From the NCBI GenBank assembly GCA_029213305.1, contig JARGPA010000005.1:1-64000 (forward strand): DNA of 64,000 bases, given 5' to 3'. The notes beneath the pieces were generated by a model that made no database searches, was not told the origin of the DNA, and was given only the letters and a program-made list of their open reading frames with translations. Source of the stretch: Phycisphaerales bacterium. Its GTDB lineage: Bacteria > Planctomycetota > Phycisphaerae > Phycisphaerales > UBA1924. The translations under genes were made by a program, and so were the position numbers. Below, piece by piece: positions 1-8,988 of the stretch; positions within the stretch are counted from its first letter, which is position 1, and every line of letters begins with the position of its first letter.

Positions 1-485
1 AGTGTTGATTTTCCAACATTGGAGCGCCCGATCGCAACAACCACAGGTGGATAAACGAGTCTTTGAAGTGCGATATGTCCGTCTGTATCAATGATCTGAT
101 CATCCCTCGTATTCATCGAATTTTTTTGCTGTGTGACGCCGACAGATCCCCATCGGGACGGCTGGGAAAGTAACACGTCTACTGCAAGAGGGCTTGCAGC
201 TTTTGCTAAGAACGACAACATCGTTGCTTCTATTTCGTTTTGTGCTTCGGGGTAGATCTTTGAGGGATCATCTTCGATTCGTAGTTGCACACCTTGCTCG
301 ATGAGCTTCTCAGAGATTGAACGAACAACCGCGATCCCACCGTGAGGCATGAGCATAATCGAATTGAAATCCCATCGAGCAATAACACCATCATCGATAT
401 CAAAAAAACGTGCATAACAAAGTTGATGGAGCTCTGGAATCGGCAAATCCAACTGATCAAAATCAGAATAAAAAACACGAATCAT
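1..485 (-). CDS. MnmE/TrmE-like GTPase, N-terminal part (cut by window edge)
   Basis: The reading frame opens at ATG 485 and runs off the left edge, giving about 161 residues. Near residues 45-70 it has a stretch with MPHGGIAVVRSISEKL, which resembles the helical part of the MnmE N-terminal domain (family pattern HGGxxVxxxILxxL). At the edge it has GRSNVGKST, a textbook G1/P-loop of the Era/EngB/MnmE GTPase group. MnmE with MnmG installs the carboxymethylaminomethyl group on U34 of some tRNAs, and mnmG is present at about 15.2 kb, which fits. The P-loop comes at about residue 155 instead of about 220, so the N-terminal formyl-THF-binding domain is shortened or divergent. It could be a MnmE paralog; the C-terminal Cys that would decide is outside the window. 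Confidence 0.65.
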   Translation of the reverse strand, partial: MIRVFYSDFDQLDLPIPELHQLCYARFFDIDDGVIARWDFNSIMLMPHGGIAVVRSISEKLIEQGVQLRIEDDPSKIYPEAQNEIEATMLSFLAKAASPLAVDVLLSQPSRWGSVGVTQQKNSMNTRDDQIIDTDGHIALQRLVYPPVVVAIGRSNVGKST

Positions 486-553
486 TGCGATTGCGCCAGG
501 GGAGGACAATGAAGTTTCGATGCTGTGGTAAGGGTTATTATCCTGCTGAGGAT

Positions 554-1423
554 TCATTCGAGTCCGCCGAGCTCTTCGTCTGAATATGAATCGATATCAT
601 CCTCTTCTTCAAGGATCATCTTACATGCGACACGAATCCCATTAAGTTGGAGTTCAGGCACGAATGCTTCGATTAACTCTTCGTCTTCGAGCATTCCCAT
701 GTCACCGCCGGTCGCAATAATCTGAGGATATCCTTCATAAAACTGAGCGTATCGTTCTGCGAGATATCGAATCGAACCACGAACTGCAGCAGACACCCCA
801 AGCAAGATCGCATCATCAGTTTGTTTTCCGGGTTCGAAAGAACTTGGGTCCATTTTCTTGTACTTGAGTTGAGGGAGATGCGCGGTTCCATCACTCAATG
901 ATTCGAGCATCATCTTTACACCAGGCATAATCGCGCCGCCGTGATACACACCTTCGCCATCTACAAAATCGACAGTAATCGCAGTCCCCATATCAACAAC
1001 AACACAAGCTTGTTTCACAACATCGAATGCGCCGATCGCACAGAGCAACCGGTCCTGGCCTACGGTTTCTTCTCCGGACTCTGTTAATGAGTGACGAATT
1101 GGAATTTGAACATCTCGGCCGAGCAGATGAATCGTCCATCCGTACCGTTCTTGAATCACTTCTTCAATCGCAACACTCGCAGATCGAGAGACAGTTGACA
1201 TAAAGATCACTGGTTCTTCCCCTGGGAAGTCATATTCCTCAAACAGGGCAGATACATAGGAAGCGATTTCCGCAGGCGTGTCAGTGCTAAATGACTGAGC
1301 TTTTACACACTCTTTCCCCACTAGAACGCCTACTCGCGATCGAGTGTTTCCGACCGCGATTGCGATCATGGAGTTCAATGAGCTTGAGTCTTCGGTTGAG
1401 TTGATTTGTATTGGATCAGGCAT
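554..1423 (-). CDS. coaX: Type III pantothenate kinase (CoaX family)
   Basis: 289 residues. This enzyme phosphorylates pantothenate in the first step of coenzyme A synthesis, in the cytoplasm. The ASKHA-fold landmarks are visible: a phosphate loop IAVGNTRSRVGVL near residue 22, GQDRLLCAIGA (the family's GxDR segment), VDMGTAITVDFVD, then GGAIMPGVKMMLESL and ATGGD. Length is slightly over the usual 250-260 because of about 18 extra N-terminal residues. An internal Met just before IAIAVGNT is an alternative start, and neither start has a clear Shine-Dalgarno. Oddity: the family's first loop is normally DxGNT, but here the Asp is replaced by Ala (see findings). It lies 68 bp upstream of the MnmE-like gene in the same direction, so co-transcription is plausible. 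Confidence 0.9.
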   Translation of the reverse strand: MPDPIQINSTEDSSSLNSMIAIAVGNTRSRVGVLVGKECVKAQSFSTDTPAEIASYVSALFEEYDFPGEEPVIFMSTVSRSASVAIEEVIQERYGWTIHLLGRDVQIPIRHSLTESGEETVGQDRLLCAIGAFDVVKQACVVVDMGTAITVDFVDGEGVYHGGAIMPGVKMMLESLSDGTAHLPQLKYKKMDPSSFEPGKQTDDAILLGVSAAVRGSIRYLAERYAQFYEGYPQIIATGGDMGMLEDEELIEAFVPELQLNGIRVACKMILEEEDDIDSYSDEELGGLE

Positions 1424-1541
1424 TCATAATGATATGCCCTTAGTTTCGATGATTGACTCGATCGCAGGCAACAACACGCTCACCTTGCTATCCTTTATTT
1501 GTTGAATGAGATCACATCCCTTTGATTTGAGATAGAACTGC

Positions 1542-2558
1542 ATGACTACTTGCCAAGTTGACCCATCCATTGAACGAAAATCGATCAAAGGATTCAAGTT
1601 CCCACTCGGGGTTTACCCCGTCGAAACGATGACTCCCATGGTTGGATACTCTTCTGAGTTTGAACCTGCGGACAACGCAGAGGAGATGGGAGACTGGGAA
1701 GCATGGCCGGATCAATATGTATTCGATGTCGTGATGCCTACAGATCGAGTCGAACCATTCTGGCATCAGCTCTTCGCGATGATGCCTGGACGGATATTCC
1801 CGATTATCGATTACATCGGACACGATGCGTATCGAGAAATAGACCCCTACATGGCTTATGAGCCGATAGGGAAAGAAAAAGTTATCGATGCAATCCGAAC
1901 ATTTCGCCCTTTCTTCTTCGAAGACGGCATGGTTGGATTCGGCGCAGTCTCTGAAGACCCTTTCTTCTATATCTTCGTAGATGAACACAAAATCGTCACG
2001 ATCCGCGTTGAATCACAGTTCAAAGCTCGGGTCGAAAAATTACTTGCAGCATTCGATATCGAACCCAAAGAAGAACCCGCAGGCGCTGATTCGGCAGCGC
2101 ACGAACATCGAGCAGTCCTGTTGACGACCCCAGATCACCCCGAGTTACTCAACGGCGACGAGATCCTCGAAAGAATGAGAGACGCATGGAACCTCGTGTT
2201 GAACGTAGATCCAGAAACAAATGTGGATGATGAAGGGAAAGAACTCGGAATTACTCTCTGGAGATGTTTCTTGAGGTACGCTACCGATCAAAACCCTGAT
2301 GATCAATACGCAGAAGTTTTCCTCTCGACAGATTCAATCCGTAAAGCTGAAGAGATCAGCCAACACGCAATCATCACAACTATTGAATCTGAATCCGAAT
2401 GGCACGATGTGATCATCATCGCAGTTGATCGATTTACACCTGAGCAACTCAAGGAAATATTCAAACAGGACGCGAGCGCTAAGTCGATTGATTTCAGTGT
2501 TTTAAAAGAAGACTCAGTGTTGGCAGTTCGCTTGATAATGGATAAAGAACAGCCGTAA
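1542..2558 (+). CDS. Conserved hypothetical protein, soluble
   Basis: 338 residues, divergent from the pantothenate kinase gene. I do not recognise the family. No signal peptide or membrane segment is visible. The protein looks like two similar-sized alpha/beta halves: residues about 1-170 rich in aromatics (FWHQLFAMMPGR, FRPFFFEDG) and about 185-338 with LLTTPDHPELLNGDEIL and DVIIIAVDRFTPEQLKEIF. They are joined by a linker with an acidic EPKEEPAGAD segment. Composition and codon use match the neighbours, so it is a real gene. The start at ATG 1542 is the first available in the frame. No function is proposed. Confidence 0.7.
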   Translation: MTTCQVDPSIERKSIKGFKFPLGVYPVETMTPMVGYSSEFEPADNAEEMGDWEAWPDQYVFDVVMPTDRVEPFWHQLFAMMPGRIFPIIDYIGHDAYREIDPYMAYEPIGKEKVIDAIRTFRPFFFEDGMVGFGAVSEDPFFYIFVDEHKIVTIRVESQFKARVEKLLAAFDIEPKEEPAGADSAAHEHRAVLLTTPDHPELLNGDEILERMRDAWNLVLNVDPETNVDDEGKELGITLWRCFLRYATDQNPDDQYAEVFLSTDSIRKAEEISQHAIITTIESESEWHDVIIIAVDRFTPEQLKEIFKQDASAKSIDFSVLKEDSVLAVRLIMDKEQP

Positions 2559-3008
2559 CTTGTTTTGAGTCTTCCACTTGTTTGCTGTTTTATTCACTTG
2601 GATTTCAATCATCTATTTAAACGAACACAGACATTTCTCAAGTTCTTAAATCAGATGGAACCATCCTCACATGATGCTCGAATAGGTGTCCTACTAGGGA
2701 CAAGACTGTGCAGCCCCGCTTCTGCACAAGTGAAGATGACAGAGAAAACTATCTAAAAAGGGTAAACTCATTGGTGTTGGGATTTGCGATTCTGGTCAAA
2801 CCCCGGTATCGTCCTCTCCCTACGAGAGTCGCTCAAATGCTGCGGATCTGCGTAGCATACCATTTGTCGGTCGTATATCTGTGATATATTACGGACAAGA
2901 CAAGATATTCACGGAGAGGATGCAATCGGTGCATCATCCCGTATTAGAGTTCGAAAGATTACTGGGATTACCAGTTTTCTTCCCCCACGATCCAATGGAG
3001 TGATCCGG
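2559..3008. other. Intergenic region upstream of the secretin gene
   Basis: About 450 bp without a convincing gene. The only + frame of any length (2565-2756) is Cys/Phe-rich, lacks a ribosome binding site and has atypical codons. There is a perfect 7-bp inverted repeat at 2707-2713 / 2722-2728 (TGTGCAG / CTGCACA, 8-nt loop) with no U-run, so it is not an obvious terminator. A weak promoter-like pair, TTGTCG at 2864 and TATATT at 2885 with 15-bp spacing, lies about 120 bp upstream of the secretin start. The last bases carry GGAG at 2997-3000, the ribosome binding site of the secretin. Confidence 0.45.
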
Positions 3009-6000
3009 ATGTCACCCACTTCTTATCGTTCAGTTCGTTCATTGCTTCTCGCCGCAGTCGCCTTCTCAGGCGTACACGCAACTCCAGCAATGGCACTCAA
3101 TTTCAACACCACATCTGCTCTGACGAGTGAATCAGTGGAATCGATGCTTACGAAAGCTTCGAATCTCATCAATGATTCAAAGCTCATTCATGCAAGAGCG
3201 ATGTTGCTTGCACTCCAAGACTCACCCTCAGGTGCAGCAATGAGTGATGAGCAGAGCCAAAGGCTCTGGACTCTCCTTGCAAGTACAGAACGCAAGATCC
3301 AAAAAACTTCCCGCGTCGAGATCAGCCTTCAAAAGGGTGAACTAGCGTACTTCAACGACAATCTCGTAGAAGCTGCAAGACAAGCAAACACGGTAATTGA
3401 TTCAATCAAATCCGACAGCGAAAGCGTCGAAAGAGCAAACAAACTGCTCTCTCAAGTCGATGCACGCAGAGCTGATGCGTCATCTAAAGTTGATACCGCG
3501 ATCCAGCTCGCGTCGAACGCATTCGACTCAGGCGATTACGATCATGCGAAATCGCTGATCACACGAATCGGTCAACTCGGGCTCGATCTCAACGAAACAC
3601 AATCAAACGCACTGAATGCGCATCGTGACATGCTCAGCAATCTAGAGCAATCAAAGGGAGTCTCATTTGAGTCATACAACCCTGCGATGGGGATGCTCGC
3701 TCCTGAGTCAGGAATGAGTTCGGATTGGCTCACAGGCAACACTCAAGATGGCGCTCGCTCAGGTTCATACCTAGGTCAGCCTGAGGATCAACCTGCGATT
3801 GAAATCCAGCTCGTCAATGAAGAGCCTGCCGTAGATCATCTCGAAGCAGCTCGTCGATTTGAAGCACAAAGCTTGCTCGGACAAGCAAATGTTGCATTTG
3901 AAGAGCGTCGATTCAACAAAGCACTCGAACTCTATACACAAGTCGTGAGTAACTTCAGCAATCAGGTTTCTGCTGAAGAACTCGAACTTGCACGCAATCG
4001 TCAGAGTGAAGCACAAATCCAGCTCGGAACCCAAGGCGGTCCAGAAGGTGACATCCTCTCTGACACAATCGCAGATACATCACTCGAGCGTCAACGTGCA
4101 GAAGCAGCATTCAACAACTTCCTCCAGCAAGCTCAACAAGCACTCGCTGAGGGTGATACCAGCACTGCTCGTACCCTCGCAGCCCAAGCTGATCTCACGA
4201 TCAAGCGTGCTCGCGATACCATGCCGGAATCTGCATATGAGCAACACCTTGACACCGTTGCGTCATTGATCACAGATATCAATGGAACTGAGAACCAGCT
4301 CCGCATTGCAGAAGCTGAAGCTAAAAACCCACGACTCCAACTCGAAACTGCTTCACTTGCAGATCAGCGTAACCGTGAACGGAATGCAAAGATCATTGCA
4401 AACCTTGAACGAGTTCACGCACTCCAACAAGAACTCAAGTACGAAGAAGCACTTGAAGTTGTTGAGTCGATTCTCTTCCTTGATCCGAACAACCCTGCGG
4501 GATTGCTCCTCAAAGACATCATCGAGGACACAATCATCTATCGTCAGAACCTTGGTTACCAACGAACCAAGACGAAGAGCTACATGAACCAATCCGTTGA
4601 AAACCAGGAAGCGATGATCGCTCCTCCATCAATCATCGGATACCCAGATGACTGGCCTTCGATCTCATTCCGCCGTGGAGAGATCCTCGAGTTCGCAGAA
4701 TCTGAAGCAAATCGTTCAGTACTCGCAACTCTTCGTGATACACGCATGCCTGTCACATTTAATGACAACGCATTTGAAGATGTTGTCGCGTTCATCGGTT
4801 CAACAACGAATATCGACATCGATATCGATTGGGAATCACTCGCAGACATTGGAGTTGATCCTGACACCCCTGTTGATCTCACACTCAAGAATGTTCAGGT
4901 TTCAGTACTCCTTGATCGTGTACTCGGAAAAGTTTCCGATCCAACTCTCCCAGCAGGTTGGGCAATCCAAGACGGTATTTTGACGATTGCTTCTGATGAA
5001 GTCCTTCGTCTCAACACTATCCTAGAAACATATGACATCCGCGACTTGATCTTCGTTGTCCCTGACTTTGATAACGCACCTGAGTTCGATCTCCAGAGTG
5101 CGGTTTCACAGGCCGGCGGCGGTGGCGGCGGCGGCGGTGGCCAAAGCCCATTCAGTGGCGGTGGCGGCAATGTTGTCGATCTCCCAAGAGGTGATCGTGT
5201 TCAAGCCATCATCGATCTCATCCAAGCAAATGTCGACCCAGACGGATGGACATCCATCGGCGGCGACACCAGCTCGATCACCGAGCTCAACGGTAACTTC
5301 ATCATCACTTCAACTCCAAAGAACCATCGAGCAATCATCGGTTTGCTCAACAAGTTGCGTCAACAGCGTGCGGTTCAGTTGAATGTTGAAACGAGATTCC
5401 TTTCTGTTGACCAGAACTTCTTCGAGCAAATCGGTTTCGACCTTGATGTGTACTTCAATGCGAACAACACAGAGCTTCAACTCGCTCGCATTATTGACCC
5501 ATCGATTCTGCCTTCAGATTACTTTGGATCAGACGGACGACTAGTTGACAATGTCACCGGCGGCGGCATCTTCCCTGTCGATACCGACGGCGATGGTATT
5601 GCAGATGCGTTCAACCCGATCACTCAACCTGTGCTCGGACCTGGATTCAACGGTGGTACACTCCCAGACGGATCATCACTCGGGAGTGACAGTTTCTCAG
5701 TTATCAGTGCAGCTCAGAACTCATTTGGTCTCACAAACGAACTCGCCGCTGCAGGTTCATTTGCATCACAGATCATCGGACTCAACCCAGCACTCGGTGT
5801 CTCAGGACGATTCCTCGACGATATCCAAGTTGACTTCCTCGTAGAAGCAACTCAAGCAGATCAGCGCTCGGTTGTGCTTACCGCTCCACGATTGACATTC
5901 ACGAATGGTCAACGCTCGTATATCGCAGTATCCACTTCTACAACCTTTGTCTCAGACCTAACTCCGGTAGTCGGTTCAAGTGCAGGTGCGTTTGACCCAA

Positions 6001-6470
6001 CCATCTCAACCATCTCGACAGGTGTCGTGATCGATGTTGAAGGTGTTGCATCAGCAGATCGTCGTTATGTGACTTTGACTATACGTACGACTCAATCACG
6101 ATTGAGCTTTGCTCAGGACCGAACAGTCCAGGGTGCAGCCGGCGGCGGCGGTACAACCGGCGGCGCGGCAAGCGGGTTTGAAGGCACAGTCCAAGTTCCG
6201 ATTATCGACGCGACTGACTTGAGAACAACCGTGACCATCCCTGATCAAGGTACTGTCTTGCTCGGCGGCCAACGCGTTGTCGAAGAACTTGAAGTTGAAA
6301 CAGGTGTACCTGTTCTCTCCAAGATTCCGATCTTGAGCCGCTTCTTCTCGAACCGTGTTGATTCAAAGACTGAGAAGACCCTTTTAGTCTTGCTCAAGCC
6401 AACCATTCTTATCCAGAATGAAGAAGAAGAACTCAACTTCCCAGGCTTACTTGATCAGCTCGGTCAATAA
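3009..6470 (+). CDS. Secretin family outer-membrane channel with N-terminal TPR-like region
   Basis: About 1153 residues. I chose ATG 3009 because GGAG (2997-3000) sits 8 nt upstream; an in-frame GTG at 3000 overlaps that site. Layout: signal peptide (residues about 1-30, ending near AMALNF); a long helical repeat region to about 510 with TPR-like blocks (EEALEVVESILFLDPNNPAG); a secretin N-terminal (STN/N0-like) domain about 575-665; a Gly-rich linker about 700-720; a second N-domain about 725-800 (GNFIITSTPKNHRAIIGLL); and the secretin barrel about 950-1140 ending with VPVLSKIPILSRFF, the hallmark C-terminal motif. By family it would form the outer-membrane pore of a type II secretion or type IV pilus system. 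No ATPase, platform protein or pilotin gene is adjacent, so which system is open. A terminator follows. Confidence 0.9.
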   Translation: MSPTSYRSVRSLLLAAVAFSGVHATPAMALNFNTTSALTSESVESMLTKASNLINDSKLIHARAMLLALQDSPSGAAMSDEQSQRLWTLLASTERKIQKTSRVEISLQKGELAYFNDNLVEAARQANTVIDSIKSDSESVERANKLLSQVDARRADASSKVDTAIQLASNAFDSGDYDHAKSLITRIGQLGLDLNETQSNALNAHRDMLSNLEQSKGVSFESYNPAMGMLAPESGMSSDWLTGNTQDGARSGSYLGQPEDQPAIEIQLVNEEPAVDHLEAARRFEAQSLLGQANVAFEERRFNKALELYTQVVSNFSNQVSAEELELARNRQSEAQIQLGTQGGPEGDILSDTIADTSLERQRAEAAFNNFLQQAQQALAEGDTSTARTLAAQADLTIKRARDTMPESAYEQHLDTVASLITDINGTENQLRIAEAEAKNPRLQLETASLADQRNRERNAKIIANLERVHALQQELKYEEALEVVESILFLDPNNPAGLLLKDIIEDTIIYRQNLGYQRTKTKSYMNQSVENQEAMIAPPSIIGYPDDWPSISFRRGEILEFAESEANRSVLATLRDTRMPVTFNDNAFEDVVAFIGSTTNIDIDIDWESLADIGVDPDTPVDLTLKNVQVSVLLDRVLGKVSDPTLPAGWAIQDGILTIASDEVLRLNTILETYDIRDLIFVVPDFDNAPEFDLQSAVSQAGGGGGGGGGQSPFSGGGGNVVDLPRGDRVQAIIDLIQANVDPDGWTSIGGDTSSITELNGNFIITSTPKNHRAIIGLLNKLRQQRAVQLNVETRFLSVDQNFFEQIGFDLDVYFNANNTELQLARIIDPSILPSDYFGSDGRLVDNVTGGGIFPVDTDGDGIADAFNPITQPVLGPGFNGGTLPDGSSLGSDSFSVISAAQNSFGLTNELAAAGSFASQIIGLNPALGVSGRFLDDIQVDFLVEATQADQRSVVLTAPRLTFTNGQRSYIAVSTSTTFVSDLTPVVGSSAGAFDPTISTISTGVVIDVEGVASADRRYVTLTIRTTQSRLSFAQDRTVQGAAGGGGTTGGAASGFEGTVQVPIIDATDLRTTVTIPDQGTVLLGGQRVVEELEVETGVPVLSKIPILSRFFSNRVDSKTEKTLLVLLKPTILIQNEEEELNFPGLLDQLGQ

Positions 6471-6505
6471 GAACAAAGTCGAATATTCGACATGAATTCA
6501 CTCAC

Positions 6506-6535
6506 AAGGGCACATCGAAAGGTGTGCCCTTTTTT
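6506..6535 (+). terminator. Intrinsic terminator of the secretin gene
   Basis: Perfect 9-bp stem AAGGGCACA / TGTGCCCTT with an 8-nt loop, followed directly by a run of T. It lies 36 bp after the secretin stop codon. Confidence 0.9.
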
Positions 6536-6668
6536 ATATTCTCAATGTGTACTCTTTTTTCCAACGACATCTTCACTACTCAACCACACCAAAGCGTGCC
6601 AAGTTGATACAATTGATCTATAGTACAGCCGTAGATCACTAGATGCATATTCGTGAGGAACCGCACAG

Positions 6669-7025
6669 ATGTCCGACTCAAGACTCAAAATCTCGAACAC
6701 CGATGGGGTCACCTTGGTCGAGTTTATTGACCGTAACATCCTCGACGAAGCAAACATTCAAGCAATCAGCGAGGAGATCACTGCGGTGATTGAGTCCGCA
6801 GATATACCAAAGCTGCTTATCAGTTTCTCGAATGTAGATCACCTTTCATCTGCAGCGCTAGGTGCTTTGATCACGATCAACAACAAGACACGCGAGAAGA
6901 GCGGCCAACTCCATCTTGCAAACATCGACCCACAAATCTACGAAGTCTTTGTCATCACGAGACTCAACAAACTCTTTAATATCCACGAAACAACCGACGA
7001 AGCGCAGAACGCATTCGCGAGCTAA
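6669..7025 (+). CDS. STAS-domain anti-anti-sigma factor (SpoIIAA/RsbV type)
   Basis: 118 residues, a single STAS domain of normal length. The segment DHLSSAALGALITI contains the conserved Ser that the partner kinase phosphorylates in SpoIIAA/RsbV proteins. GAGGAA lies 9 nt upstream of the ATG. It is followed after about 90 bp by an HATPase anti-sigma kinase in the same orientation. By family the unphosphorylated form would bind the kinase and release a sigma factor. No sigma gene is directly linked; the only one in the window, at 13 kb, is a primary-type factor. The real target is therefore unknown. Confidence 0.9.
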   Translation: MSDSRLKISNTDGVTLVEFIDRNILDEANIQAISEEITAVIESADIPKLLISFSNVDHLSSAALGALITINNKTREKSGQLHLANIDPQIYEVFVITRLNKLFNIHETTDEAQNAFAS

Positions 7026-7112
7026 GTTACTTCTTTTCGAGTCCCGTTGCCCGCTTGTATGAAGATGGGCAACTGTTTATTTGCCGTCTTTTATCTGGAT
7101 CGATCTGCGAGC

Positions 7113-7547
7113 ATGACTGATCAACACACCCAAATCCTGAATGCAACCAAGGTAATCCTTGAACGAAACCGGGACAAAATCGGTGCGCTGATTGACCAGA
7201 TTCTTGAGCATGCAAAGGGTCAATCATTTGGGGACAGCTCACTCTTTGCAATCCGTCTCGCAATTGAAGAAGCGATCACCAACGCATTTGAACATGGACA
7301 CGAGCACCTGGATCCATCCTTGCCTATTCAAGTTGAATACGCAGTAAGTGAAACAGATATCCAAATTGCAGTCCAAGATCAAGGACCAGGATTCTCGCCG
7401 GCGGATCTCCCGGACCCGACGCTTCAAGAGAACCTCTCTAAACCCTCAGGGCGAGGCGTGATGTTGATGAAGGCGTACATGACAGATGTCGCGTACAACG
7501 AAAAGGGAAACCGTGTCAAACTCCGGTTCGAATCCCCTTCTCTTTGA
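7113..7547 (+). CDS. Anti-sigma factor serine kinase-like ATPase (RsbW/SpoIIAB type)
   Basis: About 144 residues from ATG 7113, the usual RsbW length. The frame is open upstream to 7047, but that stretch (CMKMGNCLFAVFYL) does not look like the family. HATPase_c motifs: N-box IEEAITNAFEHG (residues about 51-62), G1 box VQDQGPGFSP and G2-like GRGVMLMKAYM. Proteins of this family bind a sigma factor and phosphorylate the STAS antagonist; the STAS gene directly upstream is the expected partner. No HPt or receiver domain is attached. Confidence is high in the family and low in the exact start. Confidence 0.88.
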   Translation: MTDQHTQILNATKVILERNRDKIGALIDQILEHAKGQSFGDSSLFAIRLAIEEAITNAFEHGHEHLDPSLPIQVEYAVSETDIQIAVQDQGPGFSPADLPDPTLQENLSKPSGRGVMLMKAYMTDVAYNEKGNRVKLRFESPSL

Positions 7548-7696
7548 TTTAATCACATCTCGATGATCCGTTGATTTCTTGCTCTGTATATTGCAATTGA
7601 CTACAATGTATTTGGAATGATTCTAAATATCAGGACCATTTTATCCTCATTAATACGGTTTTCGTCAAAATCTGATGAAACCCAGAAGGAAAAGCT

Positions 7697-8935
7697 ATGA
7701 GCATCAAACTGCCAATATATCTTGATCACGCGGCGACAACTCCTTGTGATCCCAAAGTTGTCGAATCGATGATGCCTTACTTCACTGACATGTTCGGGAA
7801 CACAGGATCACGCAACCATTCATTTGGTTGGGATTCTGAAGAAGCAGTCAGTAAAGCAAGAGAACAGGTCGCGTCACTCATCGGCGCAGACCCAAAGGAA
7901 ATCATCTTTACCTCTGGATCAACTGAATCAAATAACCTTGCGATCAAGGGCGCTGCAAACATGTACGCGAAGAATCCTGCAGGATCTGAGAATCGCGGCC
8001 ACATAATTTCTGTGATCCACGAGCACAAAGCAGTTCTTGATCCATGCAAACGCCTCGAAAAAGAAGGGTTCGATGTCACCCTTCTTGAACCAGGACAAGA
8101 TGGACTCGTTACTCGCAAGATGATTGAAGACGCGATTCGTGACGACACGATTCTTGTTACAGTCATGTGGGCAAACAACGAAATCGGAACGATCAACGAG
8201 ATCCCACAGATTGGTGAGCTCTGTCATGACAAGGGGATCATCTTTCATACGGACGCGACACAGTGGGTTGGAAAGATGCCTACAAATGTGAAGAAGGACA
8301 ATGTTGATCTACTCTCACTTTCTGCACACAAGATGTACGGCCCTAAGGGCGTTGGTGCGTTGTATGTTCGTCGTCGTCGTCCTCGTGTTCGTTTGATCGC
8401 ACTCCAAGAAGGCGGCGGGCAAGAGCGAGGATACCGCTCTGGTACTCTCAATGTAACCGGGATCGTTGGACTCGGAAAAGCATGCGAAATCTGTGCTCAG
8501 ACTATGGACAGCGAACGCGAACGATTACTCAAACTTCGCAATAAACTTGAATCATCACTTGAATCAAGACTTGATGTTGTTCAAGTAAACGGCCATCGCG
8601 AAAAGCGACTTGCGCATGCAACGAATATCTCCTTTGGTTTCGTTGAAGGCGAGAGCTTGATGATGGCACTCAAAGAGATCGCAATGAGTTCAGGATCTGC
8701 TTGTACGAGTGCATCACTTGAACCAAGTTATGTTCTCAAAGCGCTTGGAGTCGGAGACGATCTTGCACACTCTTCACTTCGTATAACAATGGGACGATGG
8801 ACTACGGAAGAAGAAGTTGACTACGCGATCGAGAAAATCGTCGAAGCAGTCAACAAACTCCGTGAACTCTCTCCACTGTTTGATATGCACAACGAAGGCA
8901 TTGACATTTCGAAGATTGAATGGGCAGCGCACTAA
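7697..8935 (+). CDS. iscS: Cysteine desulfurase IscS
   Basis: 412 residues, close to the usual 404. A PLP enzyme that takes sulfur from cysteine and passes it as a persulfide to the IscU scaffold. Visible motifs: YLDHAATTP at the N-terminus, HTDATQ, the PLP-binding Lys in SLSAHKMYGPKG (residue about 210), and the mobile catalytic Cys loop SSGSACTSASLEPS (Cys about 334). The loop length is that of group I (IscS/NifS) enzymes. AAGGA lies 7 nt upstream of ATG 7697. iscU follows after 53 bp, so they are one operon. No iscR-like repressor gene precedes it; the 149 bp upstream must hold the promoter. Confidence 0.97.
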   Translation: MSIKLPIYLDHAATTPCDPKVVESMMPYFTDMFGNTGSRNHSFGWDSEEAVSKAREQVASLIGADPKEIIFTSGSTESNNLAIKGAANMYAKNPAGSENRGHIISVIHEHKAVLDPCKRLEKEGFDVTLLEPGQDGLVTRKMIEDAIRDDTILVTVMWANNEIGTINEIPQIGELCHDKGIIFHTDATQWVGKMPTNVKKDNVDLLSLSAHKMYGPKGVGALYVRRRRPRVRLIALQEGGGQERGYRSGTLNVTGIVGLGKACEICAQTMDSERERLLKLRNKLESSLESRLDVVQVNGHREKRLAHATNISFGFVEGESLMMALKEIAMSSGSACTSASLEPSYVLKALGVGDDLAHSSLRITMGRWTTEEEVDYAIEKIVEAVNKLRELSPLFDMHNEGIDISKIEWAAH

Positions 8936-8988
8936 ATCGCACCCCTTAACAAAGCAACAACCGCCGAGATCGGCGAAAGAAGGTAGAC

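Noticed and set aside
2565-2756. 63-codon + frame after the hypothetical gene
   Set aside because: No ribosome binding site, Cys/Phe-rich composition unlike neighbours, overlaps an inverted repeat.
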